From Methanoregulaceae archaeon UBA467 (GTDB lineage: Archaea > Halobacteriota > Methanomicrobia > Methanomicrobiales > Methanospirillaceae): a DNA stretch of 64,000 nucleotides. Location of the stretch: assembly GCA_002503825.1 (NCBI GenBank), contig DASP01000016.1, positions 68,303 through 132,302 of the forward strand, read 5' to 3'. The position numbers and the translations under genes are program-made. Shown one piece after another: positions 8,615 through 17,558 of this stretch. The notes below the pieces were generated by a model. It searched no databases, was not told where the DNA came from, and saw only the letters and a list, made by a program, of their open reading frames with translations. Each line of letters begins with the position of its first letter. The first letter of the stretch is position 1.

Positions 8615-9907
8615 ATGGACTGGCTCCTGATCATCATTCTCCTTATCGCGATTTACGGGGTGATTGCCTGGTATATTCACCGTAAGAACCTTTTTCCCGA
8701 TCATATCGTATTTTATGGCCCGATAATGGCGATAAAAAGCAGCAGGGTCGCGTTTTTAGACTGGTTCAGGCATTTTTCAACGTTTTTCCGCCTCTATGCC
8801 TCGTTCGGCGTCCTGATGGTGGTGATCATCTCCGTGGGCATTACCGTCCTCCTGCTGATATCAGTTCACCTGACGCTCATCTTCCAGCCCGAACCGACCG
8901 GGATATATGCGCCAAGAAATATTCTCCTGCTTCCGGGAGTCAATGAATACGTCCCCTCGACATTTGCGGTATGGTTTGCATTTGTCCTTGCCATCGCCAT
9001 CCATGAGCTTGGCCACGGCATCCTCTCCCGCATCGAGGATATCAAGGTGAAAGGGATGGGGGCTCTCCTGTTCGTCATCCCGATCGGTTTTTTTGTTGAG
9101 CCTGACGAGGAAGAACTGGAAAAGAAGAAGGGAATGCCAAAGATACGGATGTTCGGGGCCGGGATCACCAATAATATCGTGATCGGTGTGGTCTGCTTCC
9201 TGCTCATGATCCTGCTCGTCGGCATGGCGGTCCCCACCTCTCAGCCGGTCATACAGGGGGTCTACCAGAACTACTCTGCCCAGCAGGCCGGAATACCGGC
9301 ATACTCGGTGATAACCGGCATTAATGGTGTGCCGGTCGCGACGATCGACCAGGTCTCGGCAATGTTGAACCAGACCAGTCCCGGCGATACGATTGCACTC
9401 ACCGTCAGTAACCAGGGGACAGCCGGGACGTACAACCTCACCCTCACTTCATGGCCTGAGGAGCTTGGCGAGCGGAATTCGGGCTTTATGGGAGTATATT
9501 ACTACAGCGGTTCCGCAGTCATCGGGGCCGTGCAGAACAGCGCCTCGCCGCTCGGGTTCCTCATGCTGCTTACCGTACCCTTCAATATGTCAGGGGATGG
9601 GCAGTTCTTAAGGATACTGGCATTTGATACTCCTGCAACCCAGTTCTACTCGGTACCGTTCGGCCAGTTCTGGGTCCTCGTCAACGTGCTCTTCTGGTCA
9701 GGATGGATCAATATCAACCTCGGCATTTTCAACGCCATACCCATGGTCCCCCTCGACGGCGGGTACATCTTAAAAGAAGGTGTGGAGCGGGTGCTGGACC
9801 GGAAAGGGTTGATCAGGTATGCCCAGCCGATCGTGTCGGTGATATCCACGTTCATGATCGTGATGCTCATTTCTCTCGTCGCACTGCCATATCTCCTTCA
9901 CCTGTAA
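8615..9907 (+). CDS. Site-2 protease family membrane metalloprotease with PDZ domain
   Basis: 430 aa. The zinc-binding HELGH is at residues 130-134 in a membrane segment (FVLAIAIHELGHGILSRI). The second metal motif is in PMVPLDGGYIL near residue 385. Several hydrophobic segments (residues 1-20, 65-90, 115-130, 190-210, 365-385, 410-430) and a central PDZ region (GVYQNYSAQQAGIPAYSVI) give the typical S2P layout. S2P enzymes cleave transmembrane substrates, often anti-sigma factors in bacteria; the archaeal substrates are largely unknown. An AT-rich promoter (TTTATCTAGATA) precedes it. Confidence 0.9.
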   Translation: MDWLLIIILLIAIYGVIAWYIHRKNLFPDHIVFYGPIMAIKSSRVAFLDWFRHFSTFFRLYASFGVLMVVIISVGITVLLLISVHLTLIFQPEPTGIYAPRNILLLPGVNEYVPSTFAVWFAFVLAIAIHELGHGILSRIEDIKVKGMGALLFVIPIGFFVEPDEEELEKKKGMPKIRMFGAGITNNIVIGVVCFLLMILLVGMAVPTSQPVIQGVYQNYSAQQAGIPAYSVITGINGVPVATIDQVSAMLNQTSPGDTIALTVSNQGTAGTYNLTLTSWPEELGERNSGFMGVYYYSGSAVIGAVQNSASPLGFLMLLTVPFNMSGDGQFLRILAFDTPATQFYSVPFGQFWVLVNVLFWSGWININLGIFNAIPMVPLDGGYILKEGVERVLDRKGLIRYAQPIVSVISTFMIVMLISLVALPYLLHL

Positions 9908-10004
9908 ATCCCGGGGGAAGGATAATCAGTTCTTTTTTATGATACGATTGCTTCCCTTGCCGCACCCGTGGAAGCTGAAAGTTCAGCAGGCGAGGTCCCG
10001 GGGC

Positions 10005-10195
10005 TGTTGCGTCCCCGCAATGCAACAGGGTCTGATGCTCACTTATGAAAAATAACAGAATCCCAAGTCAGCCCTGCCTGCAGACCATCCCGCGGCAGGG
10101 TGGGACAGGGCGGGATGTAACCCCTCCTGTCAGAGATATGGATCGGACCGGTTTTATCAAAATGAGCGTTTCAACAGGGTATTTATCGAGAATCC
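10005..10195. repeat. Dispersed structured intergenic element, copy A
   Basis: Non-coding stretch of about 190 bp that aligns with 21840-21985. The core (10049-10145) shares an A-rich start, CCCTGCC, CATCCCG, GGG-rich and CCTGTCAG blocks in the same order, at roughly 70% identity by eye. In this copy CCCTGCC (10072-10078) pairs perfectly with GGCAGGG (10094-10100). A second short hairpin may form around GGGATGTAACCCC (10112-10124). The same helices exist in copy B with different bases, which suggests an RNA or a hairpin-forming element. Transcription is not shown. Confidence 0.55.
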
Positions 10196-10308
10196 CGGGA
10201 ATGATCATTTCAGGCCGGCGGTATCTTTAATATCCCGCGGGTAAAGAGGGCATGCGACGGTTGCGGAATTGGGGTATACCGTCCTTACATGAAGGGGGAG
10301 ATGGAACA

Positions 10309-10830
10309 ATGGTTACTATCAGGGACATCCCTGCAGAAGTGCGGTGGGCGCTTGCCACAAAGGCTGCGAACGATTTCTCGTTTGCCTATTCGGCAGGGGT
10401 AAGGAGTATCGTCGGGGAGATGTTTGACACTGAGCTCTCCGCCATGGAGACTCATATGTGGGCCGGTTACGGAAAAGAACAGGCCACGCTTGCAAAAGGG
10501 TTCGGCTTTCCGCTGCGGAATGCCCGCCATGTCGCCGATGCTTTTTCGACGCTCTCTGTCTTATTGCAGGGCCCTGAAATCGACAACGGCGAGGTAACGG
10601 ACGGTCCCGGTGATTCGGCCGTCATCACCGTGGAGGCATGTCCGATGCTCAACAGGGCAAAAAAAATGGGAATTCCGGGTGAAGCCATACTGCAGGGATG
10701 CAGGGCATATGCACAGAGTTCGGTGAGCAGTTTAAACCCTGATTACAGGATATCAGTCGACCGCTCGATGTGCCGCGGTGACGCCGAATGCGAGATGCAG
10801 GTAAAAAGAGCCCGGCCTTCGCGAACATAA
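10309..10830 (+). CDS. Uncharacterised cysteine-containing protein (possible ATC hydrolase/V4R-like fold)
   Basis: 173 aa from ATG 10309, chosen because GGGGGAG lies just upstream; an in-frame ATG at 10252 would add 19 residues without a ribosome site. It is soluble, with a helical N-terminal part and a C-terminal region with spaced cysteines (VEACPMLNRA, LQGCRAY, SMCRGDAECEM). The C-terminal CxGDxxCE pattern recalls V4R or L-2-amino-thiazoline-4-carboxylate hydrolase-like domains, but I cannot assign it securely. It lies immediately upstream of ycaO in the same direction (113-bp gap). Confidence 0.75.
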   Translation: MVTIRDIPAEVRWALATKAANDFSFAYSAGVRSIVGEMFDTELSAMETHMWAGYGKEQATLAKGFGFPLRNARHVADAFSTLSVLLQGPEIDNGEVTDGPGDSAVITVEACPMLNRAKKMGIPGEAILQGCRAYAQSSVSSLNPDYRISVDRSMCRGDAECEMQVKRARPSRT

Positions 10831-10943
10831 TATCATTTTCTCTTTATTTATGGATTTTTCCCGAAAGGGAATGTATATCTCATATCTTTAAAATAACTTA
10901 TACAGGACGTGACAGTACAAAAGGCGCCGTCGGGACGATATCC

Positions 10944-12161
10944 ATGATACTCAAATCCTGCAGGAAGGCATACAAAAACGAGACCCAGCGCACGATCTCG
11001 CCTGAAGAGACCCTCGCACGTATCGAAAAGACCCTGCCTGCTGCCGGCATCACCCGTGTGGCCGATATCACGCAGCTTGACAGGATCGGGATACCAGTCT
11101 TTTCCAGTATCAGGCCGACGGCAGACACAGGTGCAATATCGGTATATAACGGGAAAGGTGCAACGCCAGCCGAGGCACGGGTCTCTGCCATGATGGAGGG
11201 GATAGAGAGGTATTCTTCAGAGATCCTCGATCGAACCGTTACGACCTGCCGGTACCGCGATTTCAACGGGACCGCCCCGGCAGTCGAACCCGCATCGCTC
11301 ATCCTCCCTGCACGGGCAGATCCCGACATGCCGATCCCGTGGGTCACCGGTTATGATATCAGCCGCGATGAAGAGGTGCTGGTGCCGGCGAGCGCAGTCT
11401 TCCACCCGCTCCCGAAGCAGTATCCCCAGCTCTTCAGGACCTCCACAAACGGGCTGGCGTCGGGGAATACCCTTGAAGAAGCAATATTCCATGCCCTGAT
11501 GGAGGTGATCGAGCGGGACGCCTGGTCCCTTGTCGAGGTCACGAGAAATACCGGTCCGAAAGTTGTCGGGATCGACGACGCGCTCTCAGGAAGCCTGCTG
11601 GCAAAATTCGACGATGCGGATGTGGAGGTGCAGATAAAGAATATCACCAGCGACATCGGCATTCCGACGATTGCTGCGGTTTCAGACGATACCCGGTTAA
11701 AGGACCCGGCCCTCCTCACCATCGGCATGGGGACTCATACCAGTGCACGAATCGCCGTGTTAAGGGCGCTGACAGAGGTCGCTCAGAGCCGGCTTACCCA
11801 GATCCATGGCGCACGCGAAGATACCACGGTTGCAGACGTCAGGAAAAAGCTCGGGTATGAACGGAGCAAAAGGCTGAATAAATACTGGTTTGATGCCAGA
11901 TCAGAGGTGTGCTTCGGGGATATTGCATCGTGTGACAGTGACGACTTCTTAAAAGACATCAGGGTCGCCATCGAGGCGCTGAAGGAAAAGGGTCTCGACC
12001 GTATAATCGTAGTCGACCTCACCCGCCCCGAGATCGGTGTGCCGGTGGTGAGGGTCATCGTGCCGGGTCTTGAGACGTATGCCATGGACCAGGAGCGGAT
12101 CGGCCGGAGGTGCCATGATGCCCGCAATCGTCGTCTTTCTGGGGCCCAGCCTGAGACGTGA
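10944..12161 (+). CDS. ycaO: YcaO-type McrA-glycine thioamidation protein
   Basis: 405 aa from ATG 10944; the longer reading frame upstream runs through non-coding sequence. YcaO ATP-binding features: EARVSAMMEGIERYSSE near residue 80, GNTLEEAIFHALMEVIERDAW at ~180 and TSARIAVLRALTEVAQSR near 270. With TfuA, methanogen YcaO installs the thioglycine found in the McrA active-site region of methyl-coenzyme M reductase, using ATP and sulfide. The 3' end overlaps tfuA by 47 bases, so the two are translationally coupled. Confidence 0.93.
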   Translation: MILKSCRKAYKNETQRTISPEETLARIEKTLPAAGITRVADITQLDRIGIPVFSSIRPTADTGAISVYNGKGATPAEARVSAMMEGIERYSSEILDRTVTTCRYRDFNGTAPAVEPASLILPARADPDMPIPWVTGYDISRDEEVLVPASAVFHPLPKQYPQLFRTSTNGLASGNTLEEAIFHALMEVIERDAWSLVEVTRNTGPKVVGIDDALSGSLLAKFDDADVEVQIKNITSDIGIPTIAAVSDDTRLKDPALLTIGMGTHTSARIAVLRALTEVAQSRLTQIHGAREDTTVADVRKKLGYERSKRLNKYWFDARSEVCFGDIASCDSDDFLKDIRVAIEALKEKGLDRIIVVDLTRPEIGVPVVRVIVPGLETYAMDQERIGRRCHDARNRRLSGAQPET

Positions 12162-12777
12162 AGAGGCCGCAGCGATCGTTCCTGCATCGTTCAGGCCCCC
12201 GGTAGCCAGGGGTGATATCCTTGATGCCGCCGCAGACGGTGCGAGGATTATCGGCGTCATCGACGGGGTCTTCTTCCAGGAATGCTCGGTCGGGCACCGG
12301 GAGATCCTTGAAGTAATCAGGCAGGGGATACGGGTGGTCGGTGCCTCAAGCATGGGTGCGCTCCGGGCCGCCGAACTGGACACCCTCGGCATGGAAGGTG
12401 TCGGCGAAATCTACCGCCTTTACCGGGACGGAGCGCTGGTTTCAGACGATGAAGTGGCGCTCGTCTTCGATCCTGATACATTTGAACCGCTCTCCGAGCC
12501 GCTTGTCAATATCCGCTGCACGATCGACATTGCCCGAAGCGAAGGCGTCATATCTGGTAAAACGGCCGAGCAGCTGTTTGAATCTGCACGTGCCCTCTAT
12601 TTTCCGGACCGGACCTATGACCAGATATGCGGGAATGCCCGGGGGCTTGCTGATGAAGGTGAATTGAAGAGATTTGAAGAATTCGTGTCTCATCACCCGT
12701 TTGACCAGAAAGCCGATGATGCCCGGAACGCACTGGTCCGGATACGCGATCTCGCCGCGTCGATGGGTCTCCTGTGA
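12115..12777 (+). CDS. tfuA: TfuA-related McrA-glycine thioamidation partner
   Basis: 220 aa from ATG 12115 (or 12118). CGGAGG at 12105-12110 decides this start over an in-frame ATG at 12070, deep inside ycaO. TfuA-family features: IVVFLGPSL at the N-terminus, IIGVIDGVFFQECSVGHREIL and GASSMGALRAAEL. TfuA proteins assist YcaO, probably by delivering sulfide. It overlaps ycaO and ends before a strong hairpin, forming a two-gene (perhaps three-gene) unit. Confidence 0.92.
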   Translation: MMPAIVVFLGPSLRREEAAAIVPASFRPPVARGDILDAAADGARIIGVIDGVFFQECSVGHREILEVIRQGIRVVGASSMGALRAAELDTLGMEGVGEIYRLYRDGALVSDDEVALVFDPDTFEPLSEPLVNIRCTIDIARSEGVISGKTAEQLFESARALYFPDRTYDQICGNARGLADEGELKRFEEFVSHHPFDQKADDARNALVRIRDLAASMGLL

Positions 12778-12861
12778 AGGGATACTCTGCTTCTGTTTTA
12801 CAGGGTCCTGGCGCTTTTCCGCATCTTCAGGCAGGTTGATCAGGAACGTTAATTAATAAAG

Positions 12862-12882
12862 GACCGGGGAATTACCCCGGTC
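12862..12882. terminator. Perfect hairpin between convergent genes
   Basis: GACCGGGG (12862-12869), loop AATTA, CCCCGGTC (12875-12882): an uninterrupted 8-bp stem. It lies between the convergent tfuA and DUF362 genes, so it may act as a bidirectional transcript-end structure. No long T-run follows directly. Confidence 0.6.
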
Positions 12883-12902
12883 TCACTATCCAGTTTACCA
12901 GG

Positions 12903-14534
12903 CTATTTCACCTCTAATTCCTTCTCTTCTGATAGCGTGCAATTGAGGGCGTTATCCCAGGCAGCTATCCGGTAACGAACCTTCTGGTGCTTGTATTTTT
13001 CCAGGCTGACCGTTACCCCCCCACCTGACAGGTTCTCAAAGAGGCGCTTTACGACAGTCCTGTTCAGCAGGAGATCGATCCTTGCGAGTTTGTGATTGCA
13101 GGGGGTTGGCTCTGATGCCGTGTATTCAAACAGGTAACCCTGGCGCTCCTTCCGGGTGGAGACCGTTACATTCACCGGCGCATTAAAGTCTTCGTGGGTC
13201 CTTGCATTCCCCATCCCCGCCTGGAGCGGATAACTCCCCGGACCACAGCCGGGGTACGTCTCCCGCAACCATCTCTTGTGACTGGTGAATGCATCGAACC
13301 CCTTCAGGTCTATATAAGCCGGCTTGTTGATCCCGATCCCGTCCCTGAATGCCGATTCGAGGAGGGGAACCGAATCCAGCTGGAAACCGGCAAGCAGTGT
13401 CTCGACCGTATCAATGGCGACCGAATCCTTCGAACAGAGGATCGCATTCATAAGGATGAAATCGGTCCTGGCATCCCAATCGTCGACGTTGTTTGCCGGG
13501 CCACACCGGTTCCCGGTAAGGGCATCCATGATCACGAAATCGAACCCGCGTGCACGGTTCATCGCACACAGGTAATCAAGGAACAGGCGGATATCGCCCG
13601 TACCGAATCCATATCCGGCATGCTCCTGTTTCTCAAGAAGGCCGAGCATCGATCCCCAGTGGAGTTTGAGCGCCCCGGTCATGCCGCAGAAGCCATGGCT
13701 TTTGAGAATCGGGATCCCTATATACACATCGCAATAGTCTGCCTCTCCCTGCGCCTGTTCCTTCGTCCGGAGGAATCTGGGGAGCCACACCTCGCTCCTC
13801 CCCCGGATCGGCTCCTCGATGACGGTCAGGAACCGCTCCGACATCGGAACTGAATCAAGGTTGACGAGCTCTGCTCCGGACCCTCCATCGAGTACCCCGT
13901 CGGCATTGTAATCGTAGCAGATATCGTTCTCATCAACGGTTTTCCCCGCACTCCGCTGTAAGCGGGCATAGTGAAAACTTTGCGGATTATTTTTATTGGA
14001 TGGATCCTTTTCAGGAGTGAATGTTGCATCGATGACCTTCAGGTCCGCGGTTCCACCAGACCCGATGATCTCCCGGACTTTCCCGGCGACGTATCTCACA
14101 ATCCGCGGGTCAGAGATGATCCCCCGTCCCTTCTCCCCCGGCAGGCCCTGGCCCGGCCCGACGATGTTGACCTTGATCACCACTCTGTCTCCCGGCCTGA
14201 TGATCGCCGGAAGGCCACGCGGCCCCAGCACCTGTGCAATTGCATCATCGATAAGACCCGGGATCTCTTCATCGGCCGGCTCTCTCGTCATGCATGAAAA
14301 TCCAACGACGGGTAAGGGATAATCAGGGAGAATGTTCCGGCGCGTGCTGGTATTCTCATACACCGCTGCAATTGTAGTTCCCCGGACACCCCCGATGAGG
14401 GGGAGCTGTTTCACATCATCGTGAATTTTCTCCCACCGGCGACTGATATCGCTGGAATAATGAACCCCTACGGAAGGGGACGTGCGGCCAGCATCAGAAC
14501 AGGTGTCCGATGCCGGATCATCAGATTGATTCAT
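12903..14534 (-). CDS. DUF362 domain protein
   Basis: 543 aa. The N-terminal ~70 residues are polar. The DUF362 core follows, with IIRPGDRVVIKVNIVGP near residue 110, the HWGSMLGL region near 293 and FDFVIMDALTGNRCGP near 335. The C-terminal ~100 residues form a beta-rich tail (VNVTVSTRKERQGYLFEYTA) of unknown function. DUF362 proteins are iron-sulfur or metal-associated enzymes of poorly known role, but no ferredoxin-type cysteine motif is obvious here. No signal peptide is seen. It is unusually long for the family and stands alone on the minus strand. Confidence 0.8.
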   Translation of the reverse strand: MNQSDDPASDTCSDAGRTSPSVGVHYSSDISRRWEKIHDDVKQLPLIGGVRGTTIAAVYENTSTRRNILPDYPLPVVGFSCMTREPADEEIPGLIDDAIAQVLGPRGLPAIIRPGDRVVIKVNIVGPGQGLPGEKGRGIISDPRIVRYVAGKVREIIGSGGTADLKVIDATFTPEKDPSNKNNPQSFHYARLQRSAGKTVDENDICYDYNADGVLDGGSGAELVNLDSVPMSERFLTVIEEPIRGRSEVWLPRFLRTKEQAQGEADYCDVYIGIPILKSHGFCGMTGALKLHWGSMLGLLEKQEHAGYGFGTGDIRLFLDYLCAMNRARGFDFVIMDALTGNRCGPANNVDDWDARTDFILMNAILCSKDSVAIDTVETLLAGFQLDSVPLLESAFRDGIGINKPAYIDLKGFDAFTSHKRWLRETYPGCGPGSYPLQAGMGNARTHEDFNAPVNVTVSTRKERQGYLFEYTASEPTPCNHKLARIDLLLNRTVVKRLFENLSGGGVTVSLEKYKHQKVRYRIAAWDNALNCTLSEEKELEVK

Positions 14535-14674
14535 CGTGGTAAACCTCTTTGATGAGGAATTGGATCATCATGGTTAATAGCATACTTGTTAAAGATTCTT
14601 CATATCCGCCGTTCAGCATTTCCTGCACTGGCGGCAGAATCACAGGCAGAGTGTCAAATGGTGAACCAGAGATT

Positions 14675-14785
14675 ATGATGAACAATCAGGATTACTACAG
14701 GGATAAGATTTGTATCGTTACCGGGGCGGACTCCGGTATTGGCTATGAACCGGGGGCCGTTTTCTCTGACGTCAGGCGGTGGTGA
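14675..14785 (+). pseudogene. 5' stub of a short-chain dehydrogenase (copy 1)
   Basis: 36 codons starting at ATG 14675. They carry the Rossmann start of an SDR (DKICIVTGADSGIGYE, TGxxxGIG motif) and then run out of homology and stop. Bases 14705-14747 match the complement of 17467-17509 with two mismatches, so this is an inverted duplicate of the stub near 17.4 kb. The catalytic YxxxK part is absent. It is too short to be an enzyme. Confidence 0.75.
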
Positions 14786-14892
14786 GCAGGTGTTATGACC
14801 ATGTTCCATGCAGACGACAATACGACCCAAAGAATGGCAGCTTCTTCCGGCTGGTTTTCACCTCCCGTTCACGTACCTGGCGGTGGAATAGA

Positions 14893-16200
14893 ATGAATAA
14901 TGAGAACACGCAGCAGGACCCTCAGGGCCGGCAGCAACTGGAATCCTATGTCACGAAGAGAGCGGAAGTTGATCTCTCCATCGAGGTTGTCCTCCTCATC
15001 ATCGGAGGGGTATTCTTCCTCCTCTTCGGTGTGCTCCTCTTCCTGATTAATAAAGGGATGCTCCCCTATAGCGAGGACAGCATGTACGGGCTTTTCGTGG
15101 TCCTCGTCTCCATGCAAATCATCACGATGGGCAAGACCCCGTTTGGTGATCTCCTCCGTTCGTGGGTCGTGGTGATTATCGGGTTAGGAACAGCAATTCT
15201 CGGGACTCTGGCCATCTTCTTCCCCGGGCACCTGAGCGTGACGATTCGTGTCCTTGCTGGTCTGATCGTTCTGATCACGGGAGCCCTGGGACTCTTACAA
15301 TTGTTCACCTCCAAAGATAAGGCCAGGACGTGGATGAAGGTCCCCGGAATCCTGCAGCAACTGACTGTCGCCTGTGCTGTTGTGTATGGGATCGAAGTAG
15401 TGTTGGGGATTATCACGCTCCTTCCCGGCATTGTCCCCAATCCGCTGACAGCCGTGATTCTCGTCATCTTTAGCGCGGGCATATTCTTCCTCGCCTGGTG
15501 CATTCATGAGACAAAACGCCATTACCATCCCGGAAACGAGAAAAAGGTCCCCCCACCTCCCCGGTCGGAAAGAGGCATCTGCCTGTTCCGGGATGCCACC
15601 CTGACGGTCGGAAATACCTTCAATGCCTACCAGGGAATTCTCCTGACACTCCTCGGATTCCTTGTCCTGTTCATGATTCTCGGTATTTTTCCCTCATACA
15701 ATACGGATGGCCAGCTTGGGCTGCTGCTGGTCCTGACGTCCCTCCAGTTACTGGCCCTGGGACAGTTCGTGGGAAGCCAGGTGACCCGGTCATGGGTGGT
15801 GATCACCCTTGGAATTCTGTTTGCAGGGGCAGGGATCTTCTCGTGTATCGTTCCGGGCATCCTGACCGGCGTGATCCAGCCGCTCCTGGGACTTCAGAAC
15901 ATCATCACGGGGGTCCTGCTCCTGACAACGCAGATCATCGCCCCGACACTGTACGGCATCAGGCACCCTCCGGACGAACCGGTGACGCTTCCCCCGATCA
16001 TCAGGAGGCTGTTTTTCGTTCTGACAGTCACCGGGATCGTGACAATCCTGTTTGGCATCAACATGCTCACGCCACTCCTCCTGCCGGGCCTGCTCGGGAT
16101 GGTCATCTATGCCATCCTCATCCCACTCCTTGTCATTATCATGGGGCTCCTTACGTTGAGCATGGTTGCTATCACCCAGAAACTACAGCAGTGTGCGTAA
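14893..16200 (+). CDS. Twelve-TM membrane protein with internal duplication (HdeD/DUF308-like)
   Basis: 435 aa from ATG 14893; earlier in-frame codons give a non-homologous extension. About 12 hydrophobic helices are arranged in two similar halves (roughly residues 25-210 and 230-430). Each half contains a helix pair ending in LLVLTSLQLLALG- or FVVLVSMQIITMG-like sequence followed by a WVV(I/V) helix. This resembles a duplicated HdeD/DUF308 unit, but the function is unknown. The loop between the halves (HYHPGNEKKVPPPPRS) is proline-rich and probably cytoplasmic. It follows the SDR stub and faces the LLM gene. Confidence 0.75.
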   Translation: MNNENTQQDPQGRQQLESYVTKRAEVDLSIEVVLLIIGGVFFLLFGVLLFLINKGMLPYSEDSMYGLFVVLVSMQIITMGKTPFGDLLRSWVVVIIGLGTAILGTLAIFFPGHLSVTIRVLAGLIVLITGALGLLQLFTSKDKARTWMKVPGILQQLTVACAVVYGIEVVLGIITLLPGIVPNPLTAVILVIFSAGIFFLAWCIHETKRHYHPGNEKKVPPPPRSERGICLFRDATLTVGNTFNAYQGILLTLLGFLVLFMILGIFPSYNTDGQLGLLLVLTSLQLLALGQFVGSQVTRSWVVITLGILFAGAGIFSCIVPGILTGVIQPLLGLQNIITGVLLLTTQIIAPTLYGIRHPPDEPVTLPPIIRRLFFVLTVTGIVTILFGINMLTPLLLPGLLGMVIYAILIPLLVIIMGLLTLSMVAITQKLQQCA

Positions 16201-16424
16201 AACGTGTCGTGAAGCGGTGGCTCCCCTGATGGGATACCCCGCTTTCTCCCCCGGGAGTGATGGGCAGACCCTTTGCGGGTCTTATCCCAATAAGCGCATC
16301 TAATCTCTCAGAAATATTGGTGGCGGGTATATCGCCATATGGGTGAACGGCTCATATGAGGCCGGTCTGCGAATGTCGGGCACAGGGATGACGATGCACC
16401 CGTAGCGTCGGACACCGGTTCGCA

Positions 16425-17372
16425 TTATCTGACGTGCGGAAGGACGTCCTCCCAGATCTTGAGGCTCGCAGCCTCATCCGAAGTTGCCTGGATGCCGTTG
16501 GCGATCGCGAGATGAGTATACCCCATCCGCTTCATTTCCTCAATCTTCCTGATAAAATCTTCTGCACTATGGAAGACCGATATAACCCCGCTCGAGAAGG
16601 CCCTGTTTACAGCGCCTCCCTTGATTGTACCAGCATCCTGAGGCAGGTTCTCGGGGAGGACCACTTGATCCGGGTCGTAGACGTAAGAAAAATGTCCAAC
16701 GCGTTCCATTGTGTTCGAATCCTTGCCCGACTCTCTGGCGCCAGCCTCGAAGGCCGGCCAGAGCTCCTCCCTGACGTACTGGGGATTGTTCGCAAGACTG
16801 ATAAGGTGGTCGCCGAGGCGTCCCGCAAGATTCGCCGCGCGTGGTCCGATAGCGCTGACGTACACGGGAACCTTCTCCTTCGGCCTGGTCAACAAGACCG
16901 CGTCATTGAGCGTGTAATATTTTCCAGCGAAGCGGATGGGCTCATCGCTCGTCCACAGCTGGTTCATGATCGTGAGTGCCTCTTCGAGCATCTCAAGCCG
17001 CGTATTATTTGAAGGCCACTCGCCGCCGTAGACCGCCATCTCGTTCGGCGGTTCGGCCGTACCCACACCGATTCCTACGCGTCCCGGGTACATCGCTCCC
17101 ATGGTGGCGAAGGCCTGTGCAACGATTGCCGGGTGGTAGCGCATGATGGGGGCGGTGACGCCAGTGAAGAAGGGCACTCGTTTGGTCGCCTGGAGCGCCG
17201 AACTCATGACCGTCCATGCAAAGTTGCATTCAGTCCCACCTGGCATTGCTATCAGGTGATCTTCGACCCATAACGAGTCAAATCCCATTTTTTCGGCTTC
17301 TATTGCCTGCCGTAAACACCCGGTTGGTGTCCAGGCGTCTGTAATCGCGAAATATCCAATTTTTACTCCCAT
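16425..17372 (-). CDS. LLM-class (F420/flavin-dependent) oxidoreductase
   Basis: 315 aa, the usual size for the bacterial-luciferase-like TIM barrel family that includes F420-dependent methylene-tetrahydromethanopterin reductase. Typical blocks: KIGYFAI at the start, EKMGFDSLWVEDHL (about 30-43), GRVGIGVGTAEPPNEMAVYG (about 95-115) and VYVSAIGPRAANLAGRLGDH (about 175-195). The substrate is unknown; F420 use is inferred from the host. Its ATG lies inside the end of the SDR stub, suggesting the old operon ADC-SDR-LLM. Confidence 0.87.
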   Translation of the reverse strand: MGVKIGYFAITDAWTPTGCLRQAIEAEKMGFDSLWVEDHLIAMPGGTECNFAWTVMSSALQATKRVPFFTGVTAPIMRYHPAIVAQAFATMGAMYPGRVGIGVGTAEPPNEMAVYGGEWPSNNTRLEMLEEALTIMNQLWTSDEPIRFAGKYYTLNDAVLLTRPKEKVPVYVSAIGPRAANLAGRLGDHLISLANNPQYVREELWPAFEAGARESGKDSNTMERVGHFSYVYDPDQVVLPENLPQDAGTIKGGAVNRAFSSGVISVFHSAEDFIRKIEEMKRMGYTHLAIANGIQATSDEAASLKIWEDVLPHVR

Positions 17373-17533
17373 AATCTATCCTCCTTACGTATACTCGGCG
17401 CAGTTTGCCGTTTCGCGTCCTGCCATATAAACGATGGCCCTTTCTTGAGAAGTTCGTCACTCAGTGCATAGCCACTACCGGAGTCTGCCCCGGTAACGAT
17501 ACAAATCTTGTTTTTGAAATAGTCGTTTGACAT
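17363..17533 (-). pseudogene. Truncated short-chain dehydrogenase remnant (copy 2)
   Basis: A 56-codon frame read from the minus strand (ATG at 17533, TAA at 17363-17365). It begins MSNDYFKNKICIVTGADSGS, keeps the first beta-alpha-beta of an SDR (TGxxxGxG) and GYALSDELLKKG, then jumps into unrelated sequence. It has a plausible GGAGG at its end, which serves the overlapping LLM gene. All catalytic residues are missing, so an internal deletion is likely. It lies between the ADC-like gene and LLM and may still be translated. Confidence 0.8.
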
Positions 17534-17558
17534 AATACTCAACTCCGGTCTGTTCTGT

